Source of the DNA: an uncultured Acidobacteriota bacterium | GTDB taxonomy: Bacteria; Acidobacteriota; Blastocatellia; Pyrinomonadales; Pyrinomonadaceae | DNA length: 7,216 nucleotides | Assembly (NCBI GenBank): GCA_946480545.1 | Contig: CAMLKY010000096.1 | Location: 1 to 7,216, forward strand | Reading direction: 5' to 3' | Shown: positions 1 to 5,672 of the stretch, in pieces | Layout of the letters: the number at the start of each line of letters is the position of its first letter | Numbering within the stretch: position 1 is the first letter of the stretch | Notes under the pieces: generated by a model | Seen by the model: only the letters and a program-made list of their open reading frames with translations | The model's database searches: none | What the model was told of the DNA's origin: nothing | Translations under genes and position numbers: made by a program

Positions 1-541
1 CGTCGAGGCGTGGTCCATGGTCATTCCCTGGGTGGGCTTCCCGCTGAAGAAACTGCTCGATGTGGTGGAGCCAACAGGTTCGGCGAAGTATGTCGCGTTT
101 CAGACCTTTTACGATCGCGAACAAATGCAGTCGTCATTCGCAGCGGGAATCGACTTTCCATATGTCGAGGGATTGAGACTCGATGAAGCCTTACACCCGC
201 TAACGATCCTGGCGACCGGCCTGTACGGGCGGGCGCTTCCGAACCAGAACGGAGCGCCGATCCGGCTCGTCGTGCCGTGGAAGTATGGATTTAAGAGCAT
301 CAAGTCGGTTGTGAAGATAACTCTCACAGAGAAGCAGCCGCCGACCACATGGAACCTGGCGGGACCTGATGAGTACGGCTTTTACTCGAATGTTAATCCG
401 GACGTGGATCACCCCAGGTGGTCGCAGTCAACGGAGCGCCGGATCGGCGAGCTCGGACGTCGCGATACTTTGCTTTTCAATGGCTACGCGGATGAGGTTG
501 CGAGCATGTATGCCGGGATGGATCTGCAGAAGGATTTTTGA
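1..541 (+). CDS. msrP: MsrP, periplasmic protein-methionine-sulfoxide reductase, catalytic molybdopterin subunit (C-terminal part)
   Basis: This is the C-terminal part of MsrP (formerly YedY), the molybdopterin enzyme that reduces methionine sulfoxide residues in periplasmic proteins. The frame is already open at the left edge: positions 2-16 read V-E-A-W-S just before the first ATG at 17, which matches the family block R-C-V-E-A-W-S-M. Base 1 is therefore probably the last base of the codon for the cysteine that binds molybdenum, and the ATG at 17 is internal. Typical blocks follow: [57 protein letters not shown] and a C-terminal [10 protein letters not shown]. About 179 residues of a protein of roughly 320-330 are present; the Tat signal peptide and N-terminal third lie outside the window. 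The TGA stop at 539-541 overlaps the start of msrQ. The family is clear from these motifs. Confidence 0.96.
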   Translation, partial: VEAWSMVIPWVGFPLKKLLDVVEPTGSAKYVAFQTFYDREQMQSSFAAGIDFPYVEGLRLDEALHPLTILATGLYGRALPNQNGAPIRLVVPWKYGFKSIKSVVKITLTEKQPPTTWNLAGPDEYGFYSNVNPDVDHPRWSQSTERRIGELGRRDTLLFNGYADEVASMYAGMDLQKDF

Positions 542-1170
542 TGCAGGACGTAAAGTTTCACAAGATCCTTATCTCGATAAATGCTCTGATCCCGCTCGCG
601 TTTCTTCTATACGACTGGCGACGCGGAAATCTCGGGGCAAATCCCATCGAGTTCTTTCTACGGACGACAGGCGTCCTCGCACTCGTGATGCTGTTCATTA
701 CGCTCTCCGTCACGCCGTTGCGCAAGATATCCGGATGGAACTCACTGATCAAATACCGCCGGATGCTGGGACTTTATGCCTTCTTCTATGCACTGATCCA
801 TCTGGTGACATACAGCATATTCGACAAGAGCCTTGACCTGACCGCTATTGCCGGCGATGTCTGGCAGCGCCCGTTCATTGCGGTAGGAATGCTGGCATTC
901 GCGCTGCTCGTGCCGCTCGCGGTTACGTCGACCAATGGAATGATCAAACGGCTCGGTGGAAAAAACTGGGCACGACTTCATAAGCTCAGCTATGTCATAG
1001 CCGTGCTCGGTGTCATCCACTTCTGGATGATCGTAAAGTCGGATATTTTCTATCCCGCGATCTTTGCTTTGGTATTGGTTGGATTGCTCGGCTACCGACT
1101 AATCAAGAGCCAGTCGCTCACGATACGTATGGGCGCAGTCGCGGGTGGAAAGAGTAGCGAGCGCGGTTAG
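541..1170 (+). CDS. msrQ: MsrQ, haem-binding membrane subunit of the MsrPQ system
   Basis: MsrQ (formerly YedZ) is the inner-membrane b-type cytochrome that passes electrons from the respiratory chain or a flavin reductase to MsrP. I start it at the ATG at 541 (209 residues), which shares one base with the msrP stop (TGATG) and has a Shine-Dalgarno AGAAGGA at 528-534, six bases upstream; the TTG at 538 just before it is less likely. About six hydrophobic helices are visible, at roughly residues 8-24, 37-60, 74-94, 110-130, 150-165 and 168-187. Three histidines match the haem-region histidines of the family: H87 (ALIHLVTY), H147 (RLHKLSY) and H160 (GVIHFWM). [14 protein letters not shown] and [10 protein letters not shown] are signature stretches. 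The gene is co-transcribed and probably translationally coupled with msrP. Its TAG overlaps the stop codon of the opposing gene. Confidence 0.96.
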   Translation: MQDVKFHKILISINALIPLAFLLYDWRRGNLGANPIEFFLRTTGVLALVMLFITLSVTPLRKISGWNSLIKYRRMLGLYAFFYALIHLVTYSIFDKSLDLTAIAGDVWQRPFIAVGMLAFALLVPLAVTSTNGMIKRLGGKNWARLHKLSYVIAVLGVIHFWMIVKSDIFYPAIFALVLVGLLGYRLIKSQSLTIRMGAVAGGKSSERG

Positions 1171-1922
1171 CTGTGCTTGCGGCGGCGGTAATCGTTTCCT
1201 TTCATCTCGACGGTCTTGCACATCTCATAAAGGCGGGACCGCAGCCTGACCCCGATCCGATCCTCCAGAGTTTCCTCCCGATCGTTCTGTCTCTCGTCAG
1301 GATAGTTGGTCGTGAAGATGGTCAGCTTGCTGTCGTTGTAGCGCGTGTTGATGATGTGCGCCATCGTGTCACGAACCCAGTCGGTCGGCTTCGACGCGCC
1401 AAGCTCATCGAGTACGAGAACTTCGGTTTGAAGAACCGGCGCCAGCACCGCAAGTTCGGATGTCTTCGTTTGGGGATTATAAGAATCCTGGATCTCTTTC
1501 AGCAACGCTCCGAACTCGTAGAACAGGCAGGGAAACCCGCGCTCGAAGATCAAGCCCTTCAGGATCGAAACCGCGAGATGGGTCTTGCCAATGCCGACAG
1601 GACCCGTAAACAGGATCCCCTGTTCGACGGCGGGATACTCGTTCACAAACCTCATCGCGTACTTCTGCGCAGCCAGTTGGGAGGGCACGTTCGGATCCGG
1701 GTGATATGTGTTGAAATGGCAGCCGGCGTAACGCTTGGGCAGCTTTGCTTTTTCGAGCACGGCGGCCTGGGACACGTTTCGCTGGCACGCACAGGTACGG
1801 GCACCTTTTCCCGGTACGATCTCCATTCCCGATCCGAAACATTTCGGACATACGTCCGCCTCGGAATCGATTTTTCCGGCAGCGGCCAATGCCGTGGGCC
1901 CAGTTGTTCTTTCGGTTGGCAT
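1167..1922 (-). CDS. DnaC-like AAA+ ATPase (helicase-loader type) with N-terminal cysteine cluster
   Basis: This 251-residue protein belongs to the DnaC/DnaI/IstB branch of AAA+ ATPases. Walker A is GPVGIGKT at 107-114, Walker B is VLVLDE at 168-173, a sensor-1-like TTN lies at 204-206, and an arginine-rich stretch ([10 protein letters not shown], 225-234) is where the arginine finger or box VII would be. A cysteine cluster near the N terminus, CPKC at 25-28 and CAC at 44-46, probably binds zinc and stands where DnaC and DnaI carry their helicase-binding domain. The expected role is loading the replicative helicase DnaB onto DNA or a related job; this is inferred from the family. No istA-type transposase lies beside it, so I do not call it IstB. 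The start must lie upstream of C25, and the ATG at 1922 fits; it lacks a clear Shine-Dalgarno. A good promoter lies just upstream. Helicase loader is the best guess, not proven. Confidence 0.85.
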   Translation of the reverse strand: MPTERTTGPTALAAAGKIDSEADVCPKCFGSGMEIVPGKGARTCACQRNVSQAAVLEKAKLPKRYAGCHFNTYHPDPNVPSQLAAQKYAMRFVNEYPAVEQGILFTGPVGIGKTHLAVSILKGLIFERGFPCLFYEFGALLKEIQDSYNPQTKTSELAVLAPVLQTEVLVLDELGASKPTDWVRDTMAHIINTRYNDSKLTIFTTNYPDERQNDREETLEDRIGVRLRSRLYEMCKTVEMKGNDYRRRKHS

Positions 1923-1946
1923 GAAGATCGGTGAAGTCGAGAGGGA

Positions 1947-1974
1947 ATTATAACATCGCGAATGACCGAATCAA
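1947..1974 (-). promoter_or_regulatory. Sigma70-type promoter with extended -10 for the DnaC-like gene
   Basis: Read on the minus strand, this holds TTGATT (1974-1969), a 16-bp spacer, and TATAAT (1952-1947) preceded by TGT, a perfect extended -10. Transcription should begin near 1940, leaving a leader of about 18 bases with no recognisable Shine-Dalgarno before the ATG at 1922. The element lies in the divergent spacer between the DnaC-like gene and the receiver-like gene. The motif is seen directly; promoter activity is inferred. Confidence 0.65.
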
Positions 1975-2013
1975 GTTTTGCCGATTCGCCTTCGCTTACG
2001 GCCCATGCCCGTG

Positions 2014-2022
2014 TGATATATT
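2014..2022 (+). promoter_or_regulatory. Possible extended -10 element for the receiver-like gene
   Basis: TG-A-TATATT resembles an extended -10 box. The -35 region is weak: the best candidate is TTACGG at 1996-2001, only 15 bp upstream. Transcription would start near 2029, about 17 bases before the ATG at 2046 and downstream of the earlier in-frame ATG at 1962. If real, it supports 2046 as the start of the gene. Confidence 0.35.
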
Positions 2023-2045
2023 TACATCTTCACAGTAGTTCACCT

Positions 2046-2504
2046 ATGGGAATCTTTCGGAACTTGATGTTGAAAGTCGGCCTAAGCGACGTCAAATCGG
2101 AGCGCACGCCGATCAGTGTCTTCCTCTTGGACGACGACCGTCGACGCCATCGCTGGTTTGAAAAACGTTTCTCCGGTGACGAGTTGGATATTGCCGAGAC
2201 CGTCGAGGAAGCGAAGGAGTTCTTGGCCAAGACCAGCTACGACGCGATCTTTCTAGACCACGATCTTCTTCCTCACCACTACGAATCGAACGACCATGAT
2301 GATTATGCGAGCACGGGCTACGCGATCGCGGAATGGCTGAATGAGCGCTCGGATCTACAACGGGCTGCAACGATCATCGTACATACCCGGAACGCCGACG
2401 CAGCGATCCCGATGGTGCAGAAACTGCGTGAGACGGGTCGAAATGTGGAGTACGTAGCTTTTCCGATGCTTGACTTGAAGATCAGGAATTACTGGAAGAG
2501 ATGA
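2046..2504 (+). CDS. Stand-alone receiver-like domain protein, cyclic-phosphate-processing (cREC) type
   Basis: I place the start at the ATG at 2046 (152 residues). An in-frame ATG at 1962 would add 28 residues, but these look like translated promoter sequence (SSFADSPSLTAHARVIYLH) and the candidate -10 lies inside them. The protein is a single Rossmann-like receiver domain: beta strand VFLLDDD (residues 25-31) with an acidic cluster, then RRRHRWFEKRF, then AIFLDHDLL (68-75), then IIVHTRN (110-116) and VEYVAFP (134-140). The DHD motif at the phosphoacceptor strand and the H-x-x-N at the end of strand 4 fit the family annotated as cyclic-phosphate-processing receiver domain, not ordinary response regulators. 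The conserved lysine after strand 5 seems absent. No output domain or kinase is adjacent. In this family a role in handling cyclic phosphate ends or nucleotides has been proposed from comparative genomics; the function here is unknown. A hairpin terminator follows directly. Confidence 0.7.
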   Translation: MGIFRNLMLKVGLSDVKSERTPISVFLLDDDRRRHRWFEKRFSGDELDIAETVEEAKEFLAKTSYDAIFLDHDLLPHHYESNDHDDYASTGYAIAEWLNERSDLQRAATIIVHTRNADAAIPMVQKLRETGRNVEYVAFPMLDLKIRNYWKR

Positions 2505-2510
2505 AAGAAG

Positions 2511-2541
2511 AAGGAGACCGCCGCAAGTCGGTCTCCTTTTT
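2511..2541. terminator. Rho-independent terminator, probably bidirectional
   Basis: AAGGAGACCG (2511-2520) pairs perfectly with CGGTCTCCTT (2529-2538) around an eight-base loop, and T2537-T2541 gives the U-tract for the plus strand. It begins seven bases after the stop of the receiver-like gene. On the minus strand the hairpin is followed by a T-rich CTTCTTCTTT tract, so it can also end transcription of the S41 gene, whose stop lies at 2558-2560. Confidence 0.85.
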
Positions 2542-2557
2542 GTCTAAAGGCCTCGAC

Positions 2558-3664
2558 TTATTTCTTTGCCTTCATGTCGTCCAGTTCCTTCTGGGCTTCC
2601 TGGATCAATCCCTTAACGCCATTGCGGACGTTGTCATCCTTTATGCCTTCGACCGATTTGGTCAACGCCATGACGTAAGCCGTCTTTAGTGCCTGATCTT
2701 TCGGAACCTTGATGTCCGGTTCGACACCGGTGCCTTCCCAGTTGGTCTTTGTGATCGGACTGATGGCACGCCCGCTCGGGATGAACGCTCCAAAATGATC
2801 GCCAAGGCGTTCAAAGCTGCCAGGGTGAGCACCGCCGCCGGTCGTCTCGCCGATTACCGTGGCACGCTTCAGGTTCTTGAGATTGTAGGTGAATTCTTCA
2901 GCCGCCGAGAACGTCCGGTTGCTGGTCAGGATGTAGACGTCCTTATTCGGAAACTTGATCTTCGCCGTCTCGGGCTTCGTCCAAAAGTCCTCGGTCTTAT
3001 CACCTTTTCGCCAATAGAGACTGTTCAGGTGCACCGGCTTGTCTCCAAAAAGATACGAGCTGATCAGAGCCACCATCTCCGGACTTCCCCCGCCGTTTTG
3101 ACGAAGGTCGAAAATGATAGCCTCGGTATTGGCCAGGAGAGCCATCGCGGCTGCGACCGTGCCGGCACCGCTCTCGTGATCGCTGAACCCGCGAAGATCG
3201 ATATAGCCGACGTTGCCGTTCATCCGTTCAACACGCTCGAACCCGAAGTTCACACGTTTATTGAACCAGCTATTCCGCTCTTTCTCTTCCGCCGTCGGTT
3301 CGGTACGTTCGCGACGCACCGGTATCACCTGCGGCGAGTAACGCACACGCAGGTGCTTGTCCCTGCTGATCGCCTGCAGGTCAGTCGTGAGCTTCTCGGC
3401 GAACGCGCGAGCGCTCGTAACGGAATCATATTCCTTGGCATTCAGGCGGGATCGTAGGTCCGACTCCATTTTCTTTGCGGTCTCGGGAAAAACGTAGGCG
3501 TCGTTGAGCTCCTTGATGAGGTTTTCGATGACCGCAGTTCGCGTCGCCGAATCTACATTCATATCCGGCCCGGGGCCCTGCTGTGCTGAAGCATCGAACC
3601 CAAGCAGCACGAATGCGAGGATCGCAAAAGTTGTGGACAATATCTGGTTTCTTACATATTTCAT
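2558..3664 (-). CDS. Secreted S41-family (IRBP-like / tail-specific) serine peptidase
   Basis: This 368-residue protein has a Sec signal peptide: basic start MKYVRN, a hydrophobic core at residues 9-23, and a cleavage site DASA|QQ after A27. A helical N-terminal region (about 40-100) matches the domain that precedes the catalytic core in IRBP-like S41 peptidases, followed by DKHLRV (102-107). The core has GYIDLRGF (153-160), IIFDLRQNGGGSP (183-195), and SNRTFSAAEEF (248-258) with S253 as the probable nucleophile. ETTGGGAHPG (273-282) and EGTGVEPD (310-317) close the domain. No PDZ domain is obvious, which fits the IRBP-like subgroup and not CtpA proper. It likely degrades peptides or proteins in the periplasm; substrates are unknown. 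The ATG at 3664 has AGGAGT nine bases upstream. It lies 27 bp behind the tetR gene, so the two are probably co-transcribed. The C-terminal tail is lysine-rich. Confidence 0.92.
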   Translation of the reverse strand: MKYVRNQILSTTFAILAFVLLGFDASAQQGPGPDMNVDSATRTAVIENLIKELNDAYVFPETAKKMESDLRSRLNAKEYDSVTSARAFAEKLTTDLQAISRDKHLRVRYSPQVIPVRRERTEPTAEEKERNSWFNKRVNFGFERVERMNGNVGYIDLRGFSDHESGAGTVAAAMALLANTEAIIFDLRQNGGGSPEMVALISSYLFGDKPVHLNSLYWRKGDKTEDFWTKPETAKIKFPNKDVYILTSNRTFSAAEEFTYNLKNLKRATVIGETTGGGAHPGSFERLGDHFGAFIPSGRAISPITKTNWEGTGVEPDIKVPKDQALKTAYVMALTKSVEGIKDDNVRNGVKGLIQEAQKELDDMKAKK

Positions 3665-3673
3665 GGCGGTGTT

Positions 3674-3679
3674 ACTCCT
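3674..3679 (-). promoter_or_regulatory. Shine-Dalgarno site of the S41 peptidase gene
   Basis: AGGAGT on the minus strand, nine bases before the ATG at 3664, within the 27-bp gap after tetR. It supports this start and an independent ribosome entry inside the tetR-S41 transcript. It is one of the two clear ribosome binding sites I found in the window, the other being that of msrQ. Confidence 0.75.
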
Positions 3680-3691
3680 GGGAAAAATTAA

Positions 3692-4294
3692 CTATCTGGA
3701 ACAGAGTCCCTTCAACAGAATGTCGGCAAGACGCGATGCACGCTTTTCTATCTCGTGCCGCTCTCCCAATTCCTGCGTCGAAAGACTGAACGGTAAAAGC
3801 GAGTTCGTAGCGAGCAAGACCGAAACGGCGGCCTCGTTTACATTCACCTTGCCAAACTCGCCCGACTCGATGCCCTCCTTTATGAGTCGTGCAAAAAGCG
3901 TCGCTTCCTCGTCGAAGTAACGCTTGCGTCTCTCGAGCAGGGCGGGTCGAATCTTCGAAAGTACGTCGTTGAGGCTTTGGGTATAGTGCTGGACGCTGTC
4001 AAAGCGGAAAACGACCCGCTCGATCAGCATTTCTTTCAGCCGGCGCTCGCAAGACGTGCGCTTCTGCGAAATCTCATCGAGGCGGGTCTTCAATCGCTCG
4101 ATTATGCGATCGATGCTCGAGAGCACGATCTCTTCCTTACTCTCGAAGTGGAGATATACGCTTCCTTTTCCGATCCCGACCTCGGCAGCGAGATCGTCGA
4201 TCGTCATCTTCTTGTAGCCTTTGGTTGCCAGTAGCCGGTTGCTCGCGTCGAGGATGGCGTTACGAACATCGCGTGGCTGTACAGAATCTCTCAT
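3692..4294 (-). CDS. TetR/AcrR-family transcriptional regulator
   Basis: This 200-residue protein is of normal TetR length. The N-terminal DNA-binding domain is clear: RNAILDASNRLLATKGYKKM (11-30), then the helix-turn-helix at about 31-51 with IDDLAAEVGIGKGSVYLHF and the usual SKEEIV behind it. The C-terminal ligand-binding and dimerisation domain (about 60-200) is divergent and gives no hint of the ligand. It is charged around 60-90 and has a hydrophobic helix near 155-170. The gene heads a probable two-gene unit with the S41 peptidase 27 bp downstream, so it likely regulates itself and that peptidase. An inverted repeat overlaps its predicted -10. The start ATG at 4294 has no clear Shine-Dalgarno; no nearer in-frame start would keep the whole HTH domain. 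The family call is firm; the regulon is inference. Confidence 0.93.
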   Translation of the reverse strand: MRDSVQPRDVRNAILDASNRLLATKGYKKMTIDDLAAEVGIGKGSVYLHFESKEEIVLSSIDRIIERLKTRLDEISQKRTSCERRLKEMLIERVVFRFDSVQHYTQSLNDVLSKIRPALLERRKRYFDEEATLFARLIKEGIESGEFGKVNVNEAAVSVLLATNSLLPFSLSTQELGERHEIEKRASRLADILLKGLCSR

Positions 4295-4304
4295 GTCGTC
4301 GATT

Positions 4305-4329
4305 CTGACTCGAATTTGATTTCGGTCAG
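4305..4329. repeat. Imperfect inverted repeat in the tetR leader
   Basis: CTGAC (4305-4309) and GTCAG (4325-4329) form 5-bp inverted arms around 15 bases. A CGAA/TTCG pair (4311-4314 and 4321-4324) lies inside, slightly off-centre. It falls between the predicted -10 and the start codon of tetR. It could be a second operator half-site pair or chance; I rate it lower than the repeat at 4333-4350. Confidence 0.25.
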
Positions 4330-4332
4330 TAA

Positions 4333-4350
4333 TGTTAGACGACTATAACA
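4333..4350. promoter_or_regulatory. Candidate TetR operator overlapping the tetR -10 box
   Basis: TGTTA (4333-4337) and TAACA (4346-4350) form an inverted repeat of 18 bp in total with an 8-bp centre, a size usual for TetR-family operators. On the minus strand the same bases hold TGTTATAGT (4350-4342), an extended -10 (TG-T-TATAGT) for tetR. The -35 is weak. Binding here would block RNA polymerase, which fits autorepression. The repeat and -10 are seen; their use is inferred. The rest of the 90-bp spacer (4295-4384) shows no terminator for the upstream creatininase-family gene. Confidence 0.45.
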
Positions 4351-4384
4351 CAGATTTAGTTTCAGGAAAGTTTGCGGAACCTCA

Positions 4385-5203
4385 TCAGAGACCGGCCAGG
4401 TCCCATTTCTTCTTCACGTCGATAATGAGATTCGCGACCTTGTCGGTCACCTTCTTGTAATACTCGTCGGCCTTTTTCTGATCGAATTTTGGATATCCCT
4501 GATCTTTTTGGTACAGCCCGATGGAGCTCGGGAAGGGAACTGCCGACCAGGTACCGGCGGCCGGGTATGCGGTCGCCAATTCGGCTTTGTACCGGCTTTG
4601 ATGTACGAGCGTCGGGTCGATCGCCTGGATAAATGCCGTCTCGTTCAAGCCGGCGTGCCCGCCATCCTCGCCGAATACAGCCTTAGTTTCATCGGACGCG
4701 AACGACCACCAGTTGATGACCAGCGTCCTCACGCGTTTCTCGATCGCGACCTCGGCCGCGACAGATTGCAGAACCGCTGTTTGTCCACCGCCGTGGCCGT
4801 TCAGAATTATGATGTTGCGAAAGCCATTCTTCGCGAGGCCCTCGAGGATCTGTTTTGCGAACGGCCGGTATGCCGACTCGGTCATCTGGAACGCGCCGGG
4901 ATACGCTTCCATCGAACCTGTGATCCCATACGGCAGCGTCGGTGCGATCATTGCGTTGGTGCGGCGGGCGATTGTCCTTGCCATCGCGGTCGGAGCTGTA
5001 TTGTCGGCTCCGTTATTGATGACACCGTGCGGTTCGAGCGTTCCGGTCGGGAGAAGGACGGTGTCGATCTTCGACGGAACAACCTCTCGGAATTCCATCC
5101 AGTTGATGCGATCCATCTCGCGGGTGGTAACGACATCCGCGGGCTGACCTAAAATGGAAAAGGTTCCTATCAGTATGGTTTGAAAAATGAGAAGAAGTTT
5201 CAT
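4385..5203 (-). CDS. Secreted creatininase-family metal-dependent amidohydrolase
   Basis: This 272-residue protein has the fold signature of the creatininase family, metal enzymes that open cyclic or linear amide bonds. Likely metal ligands are E57 and H59 in GTLEPHG, D67 in NNGADN and H137 in LNGHGGG; E188 in GGHAGLNETA is the likely acidic residue of the active site. PTLPYGITGSMEAYPG (88-103) is a typical family stretch. Unlike cytosolic creatininase, it begins with MKLLLIFQTILIGTFSILG, a hydrophobic segment that reads as a Sec signal peptide, with cleavage probably around residues 19-22; there is no lipobox cysteine. The true substrate is unknown; family members act on creatinine, formylated sugars or pterin intermediates, so no symbol is given. 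It lies 13 bp behind the small membrane-protein gene and is probably in the rarA operon. Two TGA codons stand in tandem at the end. Confidence 0.88.
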   Translation of the reverse strand: MKLLLIFQTILIGTFSILGQPADVVTTREMDRINWMEFREVVPSKIDTVLLPTGTLEPHGVINNGADNTAPTAMARTIARRTNAMIAPTLPYGITGSMEAYPGAFQMTESAYRPFAKQILEGLAKNGFRNIIILNGHGGGQTAVLQSVAAEVAIEKRVRTLVINWWSFASDETKAVFGEDGGHAGLNETAFIQAIDPTLVHQSRYKAELATAYPAAGTWSAVPFPSSIGLYQKDQGYPKFDQKKADEYYKKVTDKVANLIIDVKKKWDLAGL

Positions 5204-5216
5204 CGTGGTATTCCAA

Positions 5217-5672
5217 CTAACTAAGTTCGGACCGTTCCGTTAGGCGTGACCAGATTGCGAATGCGGTGAATCCTACAAAGGCCCCGGCAACCGAGAGCCC
5301 CACGGCGTAGGTCAAAAACCCGATCGTGACCTCGGACGGTGTCGTGCCGTCAAAGTTACGAGCGACCGGTCCGTTCCAGCTAAAATCTCTTACGAGGAAG
5401 ATCATTGCGTAGACTGCGGGACAGATTACGACCGGCACGATCCAGCCTGCCCACGCGCGTTGCAGAGACAGAGCGGCCGCGACAACGAAGGCTATGGTGG
5501 GGGCGAGATAAAATGCGGCGAGTCCGGTTCGCGCATAGTATTCGGCAGGCGGCGAAGACATGATCTTGTAAGGGTACGAATCAACAAGATCATGACAAAG
5601 CAGCCACGCTTGACCGGCTGCCCCGACGCACCCGATGAAGAGTCCCACCAGCTTTGTAACCTTCGTGTCCAT
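5217..5672 (-). CDS. Four-helix membrane protein of unknown function
   Basis: I do not recognise a family for this 151-residue protein. Four hydrophobic helices are visible at about residues 8-26, 50-70, 75-95 and 117-141. The longest polar loop, at 96-116 (RDFSWNGPVARNFDGTTPSE), lies between helices 3 and 4, and another runs from 27 to 49 (HDLVDSYPYKIMSSPP). Aromatic and proline-rich loop residues suggest a packed bundle, not a transporter fragment. The ATG at 5672 overlaps the rarA stop by one base (TAATG), so translation is probably coupled to rarA. No strong Shine-Dalgarno is present, which fits coupling. The downstream creatininase-family gene follows after 13 bp. Coding status is supported by the uninterrupted frame, tight spacing and regular membrane topology. 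Confidence 0.8.
   Translation of the reverse strand: MDTKVTKLVGLFIGCVGAAGQAWLLCHDLVDSYPYKIMSSPPAEYYARTGLAAFYLAPTIAFVVAAALSLQRAWAGWIVPVVICPAVYAMIFLVRDFSWNGPVARNFDGTTPSEVTIGFLTYAVGLSVAGAFVGFTAFAIWSRLTERSELS

Noticed and set aside
1167..1922. IstB, the IS21 transposition helper
   Set aside because: The ATPase core is related, but there is no istA gene, no terminal repeats nearby, and the N-terminal cysteine cluster is not typical of IstB.
1173..1934. A 253-codon open frame on the plus strand, antisense to the DnaC-like gene
   Set aside because: It mirrors almost exactly a gene with clear AAA+ motifs, its product has no recognisable domain and is rich in arginine and histidine, and no ribosome site or promoter points into it. 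Long antisense frames are common opposite G+C-biased genes.
1962..2045. An N-terminal extension of the receiver-like protein from the ATG at 1962
   Set aside because: The extra 28 residues are low in coding character and contain the candidate -10; no Shine-Dalgarno stands before 1962. The start at 2046 gives a compact single domain.
2501..2689. A short plus-strand frame starting at the ATGA after the receiver-like gene
   Set aside because: It runs straight through the terminator hairpin and into the 3' end of the S41 gene; the product has no coding character.
2795..3457. A 220-codon open frame antisense to the S41 peptidase gene
   Set aside because: It lies wholly inside a gene with a signal peptide and intact catalytic motifs; its product looks like a shadow translation without domain features.
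4295..4384. A terminator for the creatininase-family gene before tetR
   Set aside because: I found no stem followed by a T-tract on the minus strand in this 90-bp spacer; the inverted repeats there fit operator sites better.
4508..5152. 214- and 144-codon open frames antisense to the creatininase-family gene
   Set aside because: Both overlap each other and a well-supported gene on the other strand; no start signals or domains.
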